Shown: positions 6,675 through 13,789 of the stretch, piece by piece
How positions within the stretch are numbered: position 1 is the first letter of the stretch
Layout of the letters: each line of letters opens with the position of its first letter
Assembly: GCA_000432775.1 (NCBI GenBank)
Contig: HF990380.1
Coordinates: 1-17,421, forward strand
Direction of reading: 5' to 3'
DNA length: 17,421 nucleotides
DNA from: Alistipes sp. CAG:831
GTDB taxonomy: Bacteria; Bacteroidota; Bacteroidia; Bacteroidales; UBA932
The notes under the pieces: model-generated
Seen by the model: only the letters and a program-made list of their open reading frames with translations
Told to the model about the DNA's origin: nothing
Databases searched by the model: none
Program-made: the position numbers and the translations under genes

Positions 6675-7762
6675 GACGGTATTTTTATATAGTTTTTCAA
6701 TTCATTGTATCCAAGCTCCGGCAATTCCTGCTCCAGATAACTGCCGGAATTCACATCAGGTATGATCTCGGACTCTATCGGAATATAGAAAAGCCGGGAG
6801 CTGACCCGGACGGGCACACCTTCCATCGAACGGAGCCTCTGGGCATCTTTCTCTGTCGTCAGGACTACAGCCGTAGGGTAACGCCGGACAGCAGCGTCCA
6901 TCTTTGAAATATCGGAAAGCCGGTAACCGTGATGGTCCCGGAAACACAGCACATCCGCCACAGAATAACTCCAGCCCACACCCCGGCGGAGCGAGCGGTC
7001 ATCTGCAATACCCGAAATCACTATCGCGCTCTTCGCGTAGATATATCGGCTGTCCTCCTTTCCGGGCATCACCGGCATGAGAGGACGATAGGCAATCCGG
7101 GAAAACAGCAGGGGCGAATCCTCCCGCATTTTCAGGGCCTTTCTCCACCGCTCCCGCTCCGAAGAAAGCACCTCGCTTCCCTCCATCTTGGTAACAATCA
7201 CCATGTCCGCCCTCTTTATCTGAGACGGGAGATCCCGCAGCCGGCCTATGGGCAGAAGACTGTCCTTGAAGACAGGACGTGCGCTGCTGACCAGCACAAT
7301 AGAAAAATCGGGGCGGATCCGCCGGTGCTGGAACGCATCGTCCAGTATCACCAGATCCGGCCTCGTCTCCTCCGGCATGGCGGCAAGCGCATCCACAGCC
7401 CGTCTTCTGGAGGCATCCACAGCTACAATGATATCCGGGAATTTCCGCTTGATCTGCAGAGGTTCGTCCCCGACATCCCTATAATCGTCGTCCACGGAGA
7501 CAGTCCTGAACCCCTTCGTCCTCCGACCATATCCCCTGGACACTACGGCTATCTTCCTGCTGTCCCTGTAAAGACGTATCAGCATCTCGACCGCCGGTGT
7601 CTTGCCGGTGCCGCCGACGGTAATATTGCCGACGCTGATGGACGGCAGGGCCGACGGATAAGACTTGAGTATTCCCTTGTCATAAAAAAAGTTTCTCAAC
7701 GCCAATACTAAAGTATAAGGAAACAGTACTATTCTGTCTATCTTCATAAGTCCTGACTTCAC
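6659..7762 (-). CDS. lpxK: Tetraacyldisaccharide 4'-kinase (LpxK)
   Basis: Phosphorylates the 4' position of the tetraacyldisaccharide 1-phosphate to make lipid IVA, at the cytoplasmic face of the inner membrane. The N-terminus has the membrane-associated hydrophobic/aromatic helix (LFPYTLVLALRNFFYDKG) typical of LpxK. The Walker A P-loop is VGNITVGGTGKTP (about residues 44-56), followed by VVSRGYGRR (about 73-81) and the LVILDDAFQHRRI motif, whose Asp/His residues belong to the active site. Length is 367 residues against 328 in E. coli. A second start, ATG at 7747 (MKIDRIVLF), is possible. First gene of the lpxK-murA-murB-GNAT operon, an arrangement that could co-regulate lipid A and murein precursor supply. 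Confidence 0.95.
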   Translation of the reverse strand: MKSGLMKIDRIVLFPYTLVLALRNFFYDKGILKSYPSALPSISVGNITVGGTGKTPAVEMLIRLYRDSRKIAVVSRGYGRRTKGFRTVSVDDDYRDVGDEPLQIKRKFPDIIVAVDASRRRAVDALAAMPEETRPDLVILDDAFQHRRIRPDFSIVLVSSARPVFKDSLLPIGRLRDLPSQIKRADMVIVTKMEGSEVLSSERERWRKALKMREDSPLLFSRIAYRPLMPVMPGKEDSRYIYAKSAIVISGIADDRSLRRGVGWSYSVADVLCFRDHHGYRLSDISKMDAAVRRYPTAVVLTTEKDAQRLRSMEGVPVRVSSRLFYIPIESEIIPDVNSGSYLEQELPELGYNELKNYIKIPSCPVS

Positions 7763-7772
7763 AATAATTTGT

Positions 7773-7780
7773 CAAATATA
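7773..7780 (-). promoter_or_regulatory. Candidate -7 box of the lpxK-murA-murB operon
   Basis: On the minus strand TATATTTG (7780-7773) matches TAnnTTTG and lies 10 nt before the lpxK ATG at 7762. I see no clear -33 TTG. If the ATG at 7747 is the true start, the leader would be more comfortable in length. Confidence 0.5.
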
Positions 7781-7802
7781 CTCATTTTTAAAAATAATGT
7801 GA

Positions 7803-7810
7803 TAATTTTG
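7803..7810 (+). promoter_or_regulatory. Candidate -7 box of the GNAT-MsrA operon
   Basis: TAATTTTG is an exact TAnnTTTG box 26 nt upstream of the ATG at 7837. It faces away from the lpxK promoter within a 74-bp AT-rich divergent intergenic region. The -33 element is not obvious. Confidence 0.5.
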
Positions 7811-7836
7811 CAGGACTAAAACCACCGTACTCGAGT

Positions 7837-9483
7837 ATGACTATAGTTATCAAAGAGGTGCTTACCCTCAAAGACCTGAAACGCTTCGTAAGATTTCCAC
7901 GTGAACTGTATAAGAACGACCCCCTGTATATCCCGCCTCTTGATGCGGACGAGATGAACTCGCTGCGCAAGACCAACCCCGCATTCGCCCACTGCGAGGG
8001 CCGTTACTGGCTGGCTTACAAGGATGGCGCTATAGTCGGACGTATTGCCGGCATCATCAACTACAACGCCAACAGCGACTGGAACGAGAAAAATATCCGC
8101 TTCGGCTGGCTGGACATGATAGACGACATAGAAGTAACTGAGGCGCTGGTCAATACCGTGGCTGAGTGGGGCCGCGAGAAGGGTATGGAGACGATGAACG
8201 GCCCGTGGGGTTTCTCCGACATGGACAAGGAAGGGCTGCTGGTGGAGGGTTTCGACAAGGAACCATCGATAACTACTCTTTATAATTTCCCTTACTACGG
8301 TGTACATCTCGAGAAGTTGGGTTTCCGCAAGGAAGTGGACTGGATCCAGCGCAGGATTATTGTTCCCGAAGCCGTACCGGAGAAACTGGCGGCATACGAC
8401 AAGATCATCAGGGAAAAATACGGAGTCTCCGTCATCATACCCCGCAAGGCCAAGGATATAAAGCGCAGGGCCGAAGAGATCTTCGCCGTGCTCAACGACT
8501 CCTACGCCGTACTGCACGAATTCACCCGACTGACAGACAAGCAGGTCAAGATGTATATCGGACAGTACATGCCTTTCATAAACAAGAACATGATCTGCGT
8601 AGTCGTAGACCGCAACGACCGTGTAGTAGGCTTCGCCATCACCATGCCATCGCTCTCTGACGGATTCCGCAAGGCCGGCGGAAAACTCTTCCCCTTCGGG
8701 TTCTTCCATATCCTGAAGTCACTCAAGACCTTCAACACCGTGGAATGCTACCTTATCGGAGTCATACCCGAGTACAAGCACAAAGGGATAAACGCACTGA
8801 TATTCAACTATCTGCAAAACAACTATATCAAAATGGGCTTCAAGGATGTAGTATCCAATCCCCAGCTGGAAAACAACCTTGCCGTCCAGCGCCTCTTCGA
8901 TTACTACGAAAGTGAGTTCTACCAGCGCCGCCGCTGCTACACCCTCAGCCTGGTGGAGGGACGGCCCTCGACCGAGACTTCCATCTTCGCAGCCGGCTGC
9001 TTCTGGGGAGTACAGCACTACATGGACAAGGCCCCCGGAGTCCTCTCCACCACAGTCGGCTACATCGGAGGCCACCGGCGCAACCCCACCTACGAAGAGG
9101 TCAAATCCCACAAGACCGGACACTATGAGGCCATCCGCGTCGAATTCGATCCCTCACAGACATCCTACGAGGAACTGTGCAAGCTCTTCTTCGAGATACA
9201 CGACCCCGCCCAGCTTGACGGACAGGGTCCGGATATCGGACCACAGTACCTGAGCGGCATCTTCTTCACCTCCGGCCTGCAGAAAAGCAAGGCCGAGGAA
9301 GTGATGGCACTGCTGCGCCGCCGCGGCCATGAGGTCAACACATTCATAGCCCCCGCTGCCGCCGTCACCACCCCCGACACCCCCGTCGACCAGATCTTCT
9401 GGCCGGCAGAGGACTACCACCAGCACTACTACGAGAAAACCGGAGGCAGTCCCTACTGCCATTTCCGCAGAAAAAAATTCTGA
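7837..9483 (+). CDS. Fusion of GNAT-like acetyltransferase and peptide methionine sulfoxide reductase A
   Basis: 548 residues with two domains. Residues 1 to about 370 match a Bacteroidota GNAT-related protein that normally stands alone: KEVLTLKDLKRFVRFPRELY, YWLAYKDGAIVGRIAGIIN, the MNGPWGFSDMDKEGLLVEGF segment, and a degenerate CoA-binding region near 308-325 (GVIPEYKHKGINAL). After a short linker, residues 381-548 form a complete MsrA, which reduces methionine-S-sulfoxide in proteins. It has GCFWG with nucleophile Cys388, the GGHRRNPTYEEV and GHYEAIRVEFDP motifs, WPAEDYHQHYYEKTGG, and a probable resolving Cys541 in SPYCHF. No signal peptide, so cytoplasmic. The substrate of the first domain is unknown. 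Its stop overlaps the start of the next gene (TGATG). No frameshift or stop lies between the domains. Confidence 0.9.
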   Translation: MTIVIKEVLTLKDLKRFVRFPRELYKNDPLYIPPLDADEMNSLRKTNPAFAHCEGRYWLAYKDGAIVGRIAGIINYNANSDWNEKNIRFGWLDMIDDIEVTEALVNTVAEWGREKGMETMNGPWGFSDMDKEGLLVEGFDKEPSITTLYNFPYYGVHLEKLGFRKEVDWIQRRIIVPEAVPEKLAAYDKIIREKYGVSVIIPRKAKDIKRRAEEIFAVLNDSYAVLHEFTRLTDKQVKMYIGQYMPFINKNMICVVVDRNDRVVGFAITMPSLSDGFRKAGGKLFPFGFFHILKSLKTFNTVECYLIGVIPEYKHKGINALIFNYLQNNYIKMGFKDVVSNPQLENNLAVQRLFDYYESEFYQRRRCYTLSLVEGRPSTETSIFAAGCFWGVQHYMDKAPGVLSTTVGYIGGHRRNPTYEEVKSHKTGHYEAIRVEFDPSQTSYEELCKLFFEIHDPAQLDGQGPDIGPQYLSGIFFTSGLQKSKAEEVMALLRRRGHEVNTFIAPAAAVTTPDTPVDQIFWPAEDYHQHYYEKTGGSPYCHFRRKKF

Positions 9484-9959
9484 TGGGCAAGAACGATTCT
9501 TCCAAAAAGACCAATGCTGCCCGCCTTCTGGACAGGGCCGGAATATCCTATGAGCTGATACCCTACGAAGTGGACGAAGAGCATCTCTCCGCCGATGCCG
9601 TGGCAGCCAGACTCGGGGAGGACATCGCCTGCGTCTACAAGACCATCGTCCTGCGGGGCGACCGCAACGGCTACTTCGTATGCGTGGTCCGGGGCGACAG
9701 CGAGATAGACCTCAAGGAAGCCGCCCGGGTCTCCGGCAACAAGAAGGCTGAGCTGATCCACGTCAAGGAGCTCCTGCCGCTTACCGGCTACATCCGCGGA
9801 GGCTGCTCCCCCATCGGCATGAAAAAGCCCTTCCCCACCTACTACCAGGCCTCCATCGCAGAGCTCCCCTACGTCTACGTCAGCGCCGGAATGCGCGGCC
9901 TCCAGCTCAAGATTGCCCCGGCCGACCTCATTGCATTCACCCACGGCCAGCTCTTCTGA
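9483..9959 (+). CDS. ybaK: YbaK/EbsC-type Cys-tRNA(Pro) deacylase
   Basis: A 158-residue protein of the YbaK editing family, which hydrolyses cysteine mischarged on tRNA(Pro) in trans. Visible family features are the N-terminal LLDRAGISYELIPYEVDE, the Lys in CVYKTIVLRGD (the family's essential Lys), VVRGDSEIDLKEAARVSG, and the glycine/proline loop GYIRGGCSPIGMKK (about 102-115). It ends in a strand and helix (QLKIAPADLIAFT) as in E. coli YbaK. Its ATG overlaps the GNAT-MsrA stop by one base, so translation is coupled. Pairing a cysteine-mischarging editor with MsrA suggests a shared link to sulfur amino acids or protein quality, which is inference. Confidence 0.93.
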   Translation: MGKNDSSKKTNAARLLDRAGISYELIPYEVDEEHLSADAVAARLGEDIACVYKTIVLRGDRNGYFVCVVRGDSEIDLKEAARVSGNKKAELIHVKELLPLTGYIRGGCSPIGMKKPFPTYYQASIAELPYVYVSAGMRGLQLKIAPADLIAFTHGQLF

Positions 9960-10020
9960 CCGCCACGCCGTCCCTCCCGTAACACCCGCGATTCATTCCG
10001 ACACATTATAACTGCACACC

Positions 10021-10941
10021 ATGAATAGAAGCCATTTCCCCACCCTGCCATTTATCCTCCTTCTCACGCTCTGCACCGCCCTCACTTCCTGCGGACAAAA
10101 GGAGCAGACCCCCATTGCAGAACATGTCATCCTCATCGGTCTGGACGGATGGGGCTCCTACAGCCTGCCCGAAGCCGATATGCCTGCCGTGAAGCAACTT
10201 ATGGAGAACGGAGCCTACACACTCGAGAAACGCTCGGTCCTGCCGTCCTCCAGCGCAGTGAACTGGGCCAGCATGTTCATGGGAGCAGGGCCGGAGCTCC
10301 ACGGCTACACCGAGTGGGGATCCAAAGTTCCCGAGCTGCCGTCCCGGGTCACCAGCCCCAGCGGCACATTCCCCACGATATTCCGCCTGCTGCGCGACGC
10401 CCGTCCCGATGCTGAGATCGGCTGCCTGTACGATTGGGACGGCATCAAGTACCTTATCGACACCCTCGCGATGAGCCATCATGCCCAAGGACCGGACTAC
10501 ACTAGGCATCCGGAAGCCCTCTGCGACATGGCAGTCAGATACATCCGGGAGAACAGGCCCGTACTTGCAGCCATCTGCTTTGACAACCCGGACCATGTAG
10601 GACATGCCTACGGACACGGCACGCCCGAATACTACAGCAAACTCACAGAGCTGGACGGATATATCGCCCGCATCATACAGGCCGTGGAAGATGCCGGCAT
10701 GACAGACAGCACGATCTTCATCATCACTGCTGACCACGGCGGCATAGGAAAGGGACACGGAGGAAAGACCATGGACGAGATGCAGACCCCCTTCATCGTC
10801 TGCGGCAAAGGCGTCAGACAAGGCGTGGAGTTCCACGAAAGCATGATGCAGTATGACGTAGCCTCCACCATCGCCAGGATATTCGCCTTAGAGCAGCCCC
10901 AGGTATGGGTAGGCAGGCCGATGACGCAGATATTCCTGTAA
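10021..10941 (+). CDS. Nucleotide pyrophosphatase/phosphodiesterase-like lipoprotein (alkaline phosphatase superfamily)
   Basis: 306 residues, a probable exported lipoprotein: hydrophobic signal, then lipobox LTSC with Cys24. The fold is the alkaline phosphatase/NPP superfamily. Metal ligands and nucleophile can be traced: Asp42 in LIGLDGWG, a probable nucleophile Ser78 with Asn81 in SSSAVNWASM, Asp191 and His195 in NPDHVGHAYG, Asp238-His239 in TADHGG, and His246 in GKGHGG. These would coordinate two zinc ions and hydrolyse a phosphoester or phosphodiester in the periplasm or at the cell surface. The substrate is unknown. Mammalian-type NPPs use Thr where this has Ser. It starts 61 bp after ybaK with no recognisable promoter between them, so read-through is possible. 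Confidence 0.85.
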   Translation: MNRSHFPTLPFILLLTLCTALTSCGQKEQTPIAEHVILIGLDGWGSYSLPEADMPAVKQLMENGAYTLEKRSVLPSSSAVNWASMFMGAGPELHGYTEWGSKVPELPSRVTSPSGTFPTIFRLLRDARPDAEIGCLYDWDGIKYLIDTLAMSHHAQGPDYTRHPEALCDMAVRYIRENRPVLAAICFDNPDHVGHAYGHGTPEYYSKLTELDGYIARIIQAVEDAGMTDSTIFIITADHGGIGKGHGGKTMDEMQTPFIVCGKGVRQGVEFHESMMQYDVASTIARIFALEQPQVWVGRPMTQIFL

Positions 10942-10944
10942 GCC

Positions 10945-11352
10945 ATGGCCATCTCCGGCACATCCCTCATTTCCCACATCGGCAGCACTGCCCTGCTGAT
11001 ATTGTTCCTCGTCCTCCTGCTTTGCATAGCCGTCTGCGCCATACTCTCATTCGTACCCAAACGCCCATACCTGGACCGGACCGCCGGCACGATTGTCCAG
11101 CCCTTCCTGGCCCTGTCCTCCCCGTTGCGTTTCCCCCTCGCCCGCATCGACATCAAAGACATGCCCGAAGGCCTCATGGAGAACCTGTCAGTCATCAACC
11201 ACGGCTGCCTGAACATCTTCGGCATCTACTCCGGCACCTTCCGCTGCACCCGCGACAAATCCCCTGTCTACATCTACATCCGCAACCGCCGACACGGCCT
11301 CATCTACTTCGAGTTCGACGGCCGCCGCTACATCCTCAACCCCTGGGAATAG
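10945..11352 (+). CDS. Small membrane protein, possible bacterial PH-like domain
   Basis: A 135-residue protein. A short polar start precedes one strong transmembrane helix (about residues 15-38, rich in Leu/Ile). The soluble part is basic and beta-rich, ending in SGTFRCTRDKSPVYIYIRNR and then LIYFEFDGRRYILNPWE. The pattern of a Gly-containing strand, a Y-rich strand, then a hydrophobic strand and GRRYILNP resembles the end of bacterial PH-like (bPH) domains, but I am not certain. It begins 3 bp after the phosphodiesterase stop, so it is co-transcribed and may work with it at the membrane. Function unknown. Confidence 0.65.
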   Translation: MAISGTSLISHIGSTALLILFLVLLLCIAVCAILSFVPKRPYLDRTAGTIVQPFLALSSPLRFPLARIDIKDMPEGLMENLSVINHGCLNIFGIYSGTFRCTRDKSPVYIYIRNRRHGLIYFEFDGRRYILNPWE

Positions 11353-11658
11353 ATAATCGGGGCCACACATAGCAGGAGCAGGGTTCAGGAGCAGGGTTCA
11401 CCCGCAGCAGGACAATGACCAACGGTAAGTTCTGCAACGCCCTCAAATCGCAAAACATTAACAATCAAAGACTTGACAAAGACGCATGATCTTTCAAAGC
11501 CGAAAGAACACCTCGAAAAGATCACCGCCAGATAGCATTTATTTGATTATCACGATATTACAAAAACACCCCGCTGCACTGCCTACCGTTCACGGATAAA
11601 CGGTCAATGCCCTGGCACCTGAGAAGAAAGACGGCCCCATTCACTCCTTCCGAAGGAG
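11353..11658 (-). other. Convergent intergenic region without a gene
   Basis: 306 bp between the end of the small membrane protein and the end of the sulfatase. It contains a 13-bp tandem duplication (11373-11398), an AT-rich middle, and a possible hairpin at 11585-11604 (ACCGTT, 8-nt loop, AACGGT) without an adjacent T-run. The only short frame noticed (ATG near 11415, about 24 codons) has no ribosome-binding or coding features. The strand is arbitrary. Confidence 0.6.
11373..11398. repeat. 13-bp tandem duplication
   Basis: CAGGAGCAGGGTT occurs twice in direct succession (11373-11385 and 11386-11398) with no mismatch; the next two bases, CA, begin a third copy that is not completed. It lies in non-coding DNA 20 bp after the membrane-protein stop. 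Probably a recent slippage duplication. Confidence 0.85.
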
Positions 11659-11659
11659 T
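11643..11659 (-). terminator. Possible terminator hairpin of the sulfatase operon
   Basis: On the minus strand a 7-bp stem ACTCCTT/AAGGAGT closes the tiny loop CGG and begins inside the sulfatase stop codon. The downstream sequence is GAATGGGGCCGTCTTTCTTC, so the T-rich stretch is displaced about 11 nt from the stem. Hairpin certain; terminator function only moderately likely. Confidence 0.4.
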
Positions 11660-13377
11660 CACTTGGCTGTACGGACAGAGAGCGGGCGGCCGGCGGAGTC
11701 CACGGGATAGCGGGCGCCTTCCCGTTCGAGCTGGGCGGCCATGTGCTCCAGCAGCGAGGACGCTACGTCGGGATAACGGGGACTGACGTCTTCGGTCTCG
11801 TAAGGGTCGGAAGCCAGGTCGTACAGTACAAAATGTGCGGCGGAAGGCTTTTCGGGCGACCAGTAGTATATCAGTTTCCAGTCATCCTCGCGGTAGACGG
11901 TGAAGTATTTGCCTCGATGGTCGTGGGGGAAATGCATCAGGAAGGTATCAGGATGGTGCGGATCCTCACCGTCTGTGATGATGCGGCTGAGGTCGTGACC
12001 GTCAACGGGATGGGAGTCCGGGATGTCCGCTCCGGCCACAGCTGCGATTGTAGGATAGATGTCCATGATGGTGCCGAGCTGGGTCCGGACCTCGCCCTGA
12101 GGCACGGGGAGCAGATGCTGCACGCTGTTCCGGTGGGCTTTGCGGGAGACCCTGCGGTCGGAATACCGGGCATCTGATATATTGTCACCGACAGACCGGC
12201 AAGCCGCAGACGGAGATGCCACATACATAGACGCTGTGGACTGAGAGGTCACGGTCTTAGATGCAGAGGACTGAGAGGCCGCAGACTGAGATACCGCAGC
12301 ACGGTGACCTTCCGGTGCGGCCCAGGCAACAATGAACGGCACACGCATTCCTCCCTCGAACTCAGTACCTTTCTTGCCCCTGAGCGGCGCAGAGGAGCCG
12401 TAGCCGCGCTCATCCCCGAGAGGAGCGTCCGAGCCATTGTCCCCGAGGAAGAATATAAGAGTATTCTCCGCCACTCCCTTTTCCTCCAGAAAATCCATTA
12501 TATCCCCGAGCGAGCGGTCCATTCCTTCGATAAGGGTCGCGAATTCCTTGGCATCAGCACTGTACAGCGAGTCCGGTTCGTAATTCTGGATGAAACGCGG
12601 ATCGGACATGAACGGAGCATGCACGGCATAGTGCGCCATATTGAGATAGAACGGCACGCCTTCTTCTATGGCCCGCGACATCTCCTCCTCGGCCCTGACT
12701 GTCAATGCATCGGTCAGGAACACGTCGTCCTGGAAAAATTCCTCCAGCCCCGGCACTGCCCGCGAGCGCGTTCCCCGGTACAGGCCGTAACCGTCCCTGC
12801 CATAGTAGCTGCCCGGCTCACCTATCGAACATCCGGCGACATTGACATCGAAGCCCAGGTTCAAAGGGTCCTCACCCTGGCTGCCGAAAGGTCCGAAATG
12901 AGCCTTGCCCACGTGTATCGTGCGGTAACCTGCATCGGAAAGCATCCTGGCCAGAGTATAATCGGCACTGTCCAGTCCCAGCCAGTTCCAGTCGGGCGGA
13001 CCGTAGGTATTGCGGTTGTCGGCCTCGGAGTATATCCAGTTGGTGACTCCGTGGCGGGTGGCGTTCTGGCCGGTCATCAGGCTGGTGCGTGAGGGCGAGC
13101 TGACGCTCTGGGCATAGAACTGGGAGAAACGGACTCCCTGATCCGCAAGCCGCTGCATGTTGGGGGTACGGTACCACCTGTTGAGCGGATGCTCCACCGG
13201 CTGTCCGTCCGGGCCGGTCAGGAAGGGCACCGATGTGTCCATCAGTCCCATGTCGTCCACCAGAAATACGATAATGTTCGGTCTCTGTCCGTTTGGCTCC
13301 GGGCCGTTGCATGAGACCAGAGCCACAGACGCAGATGACACTGCCGTCGTCAAAGTTATGAACTTTCCAATACGCAT
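11659..13377 (-). CDS. Ser-type sulfatase lipoprotein (family S1) with a repeat insertion
   Basis: An arylsulfatase-like sulfate-ester hydrolase of about 572 residues, exported and lipid-anchored (lipobox ALVSC, Cys23). The start is ATG 13377, because it places a proper signal peptide first; the longer frame to 13434 only overlaps the upstream gene. The active-site signature is SSPSRTSLMTG, with Ser93 as the residue oxidised to formylglycine, so maturation needs an anaerobic SAM-dependent maturase encoded elsewhere. Metal ligands include Asp41-Asp42 (VDDMG) and LGDNGSD. The C-terminal sulfatase part (LGTIMDIYPTIAAVAG, DWKLIYYW, LYDLASDPYETEDVS) is intact. Between AWAAPEGH and QLGTIMD lies an extra Ser/Ala-rich and then basic stretch of about 60 residues, built on a 15-bp repeat. 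Substrate unknown; it probably desulfates a host or dietary glycan. Confidence 0.92.
   Translation of the reverse strand: MRIGKFITLTTAVSSASVALVSCNGPEPNGQRPNIIVFLVDDMGLMDTSVPFLTGPDGQPVEHPLNRWYRTPNMQRLADQGVRFSQFYAQSVSSPSRTSLMTGQNATRHGVTNWIYSEADNRNTYGPPDWNWLGLDSADYTLARMLSDAGYRTIHVGKAHFGPFGSQGEDPLNLGFDVNVAGCSIGEPGSYYGRDGYGLYRGTRSRAVPGLEEFFQDDVFLTDALTVRAEEEMSRAIEEGVPFYLNMAHYAVHAPFMSDPRFIQNYEPDSLYSADAKEFATLIEGMDRSLGDIMDFLEEKGVAENTLIFFLGDNGSDAPLGDERGYGSSAPLRGKKGTEFEGGMRVPFIVAWAAPEGHRAAVSQSAASQSSASKTVTSQSTASMYVASPSAACRSVGDNISDARYSDRRVSRKAHRNSVQHLLPVPQGEVRTQLGTIMDIYPTIAAVAGADIPDSHPVDGHDLSRIITDGEDPHHPDTFLMHFPHDHRGKYFTVYREDDWKLIYYWSPEKPSAAHFVLYDLASDPYETEDVSPRYPDVASSLLEHMAAQLEREGARYPVDSAGRPLSVRTAK
12191..12295 (-). 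repeat. In-frame 15-bp minisatellite coding pentapeptides (A-A-S-Q-S type)
   Basis: Seven consecutive 15-bp units. The best four on the plus strand are 12206-12220, 12236-12250, 12266-12280 and 12281-12295, close to GCAGACTGAGATACC. The units between and before them match at about 8-9 of 15 positions. In the sulfatase frame each unit gives five codons of the form GCN-GCN-TCT-CAG-TCY, seen as AVSQS, AASQS, SASKT, VTSQS, TASMY, VASPS and AACRS. Because the period is a multiple of three, gains or losses of units keep the frame. Confidence 0.8.
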
Positions 13378-13397
13378 ATCTGTCAGAATGTTTCTAT

Positions 13398-13784
13398 TCA
13401 GGAGTCTTCCTTCACAGCCGAGACCACAAACCACACCTCTATACCCGAAAATCTGTCCCGGAAATGCGTCATCAAATTGCGGATAGCCTCTTCGTTGTGT
13501 ATCGTCATCATATTGGAAATCTCGGACATGGCCACACCGGCAGCATCCACAGCGGCCTCCATTGACGAGGTGACATAGTAGAATGTGCTGTCGGAGCCGT
13601 CCGGATAATCCACGTCCACACTTACCAGAAGACTGCCGCTGCCTGCCGGGGAGGAGAGGTCGACAATCTCCGTCTCCGCTCCAAGGGGTTCAATGGTACT
13701 TCCGCCCAATGAGATCTGGGCAGAGGCGGCTGCGGCCGAGAGCACAATAACCGCAAATACGGTGAAAAAACGTATGATTCTCAT
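13398..13784 (-). CDS. Small exported protein of unknown function
   Basis: 128 residues with a clear Sec signal peptide (MRIIRFF, hydrophobic core, cleavage after ASA, about residue 22) and no lipobox Cys, so probably periplasmic. The mature part is acidic with a Ser/Asp-rich segment (VDVDYPDGSDSTFYYVTSS), then a helix-like AAVDAAGVAMSEISNMM and a C-terminal FSGIEVWFVVSAVKEDS. I do not recognise the family. It lies between the BF3164-like gene (5 bp upstream) and the sulfatase (20 bp downstream), so it is almost certainly in the same operon. Confidence 0.75.
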   Translation of the reverse strand: MRIIRFFTVFAVIVLSAAAASAQISLGGSTIEPLGAETEIVDLSSPAGSGSLLVSVDVDYPDGSDSTFYYVTSSMEAAVDAAGVAMSEISNMMTIHNEEAIRNLMTHFRDRFSGIEVWFVVSAVKEDS

Positions 13785-13789
13785 AATCT

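Noticed and set aside
5451..6692. Long open frame (about 413 codons) on the plus strand opposite murA
   Set aside because: It lies wholly antisense to a conserved complete MurA, is rich in His/Gly/Ala/Val as expected from a reversed GC-rich gene, and has no recognisable domain.
6929..7711. Open frame opposite lpxK on the plus strand
   Set aside because: Antisense shadow of a complete LpxK; Arg/His/Pro-rich with no family resemblance.
7816..8709. Open frame of about 297 codons opposite the GNAT-MsrA gene
   Set aside because: Antisense shadow; the sense strand encodes recognisable domains throughout.
11415..11489. Short frame of about 24 codons in the convergent intergenic region
   Set aside because: No ribosome-binding site, no hydrophobic or other recognisable feature; expected by chance.
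12304..13092. Open frame opposite the sulfatase
   Set aside because: Antisense to conserved sulfatase motifs and without protein features of its own.
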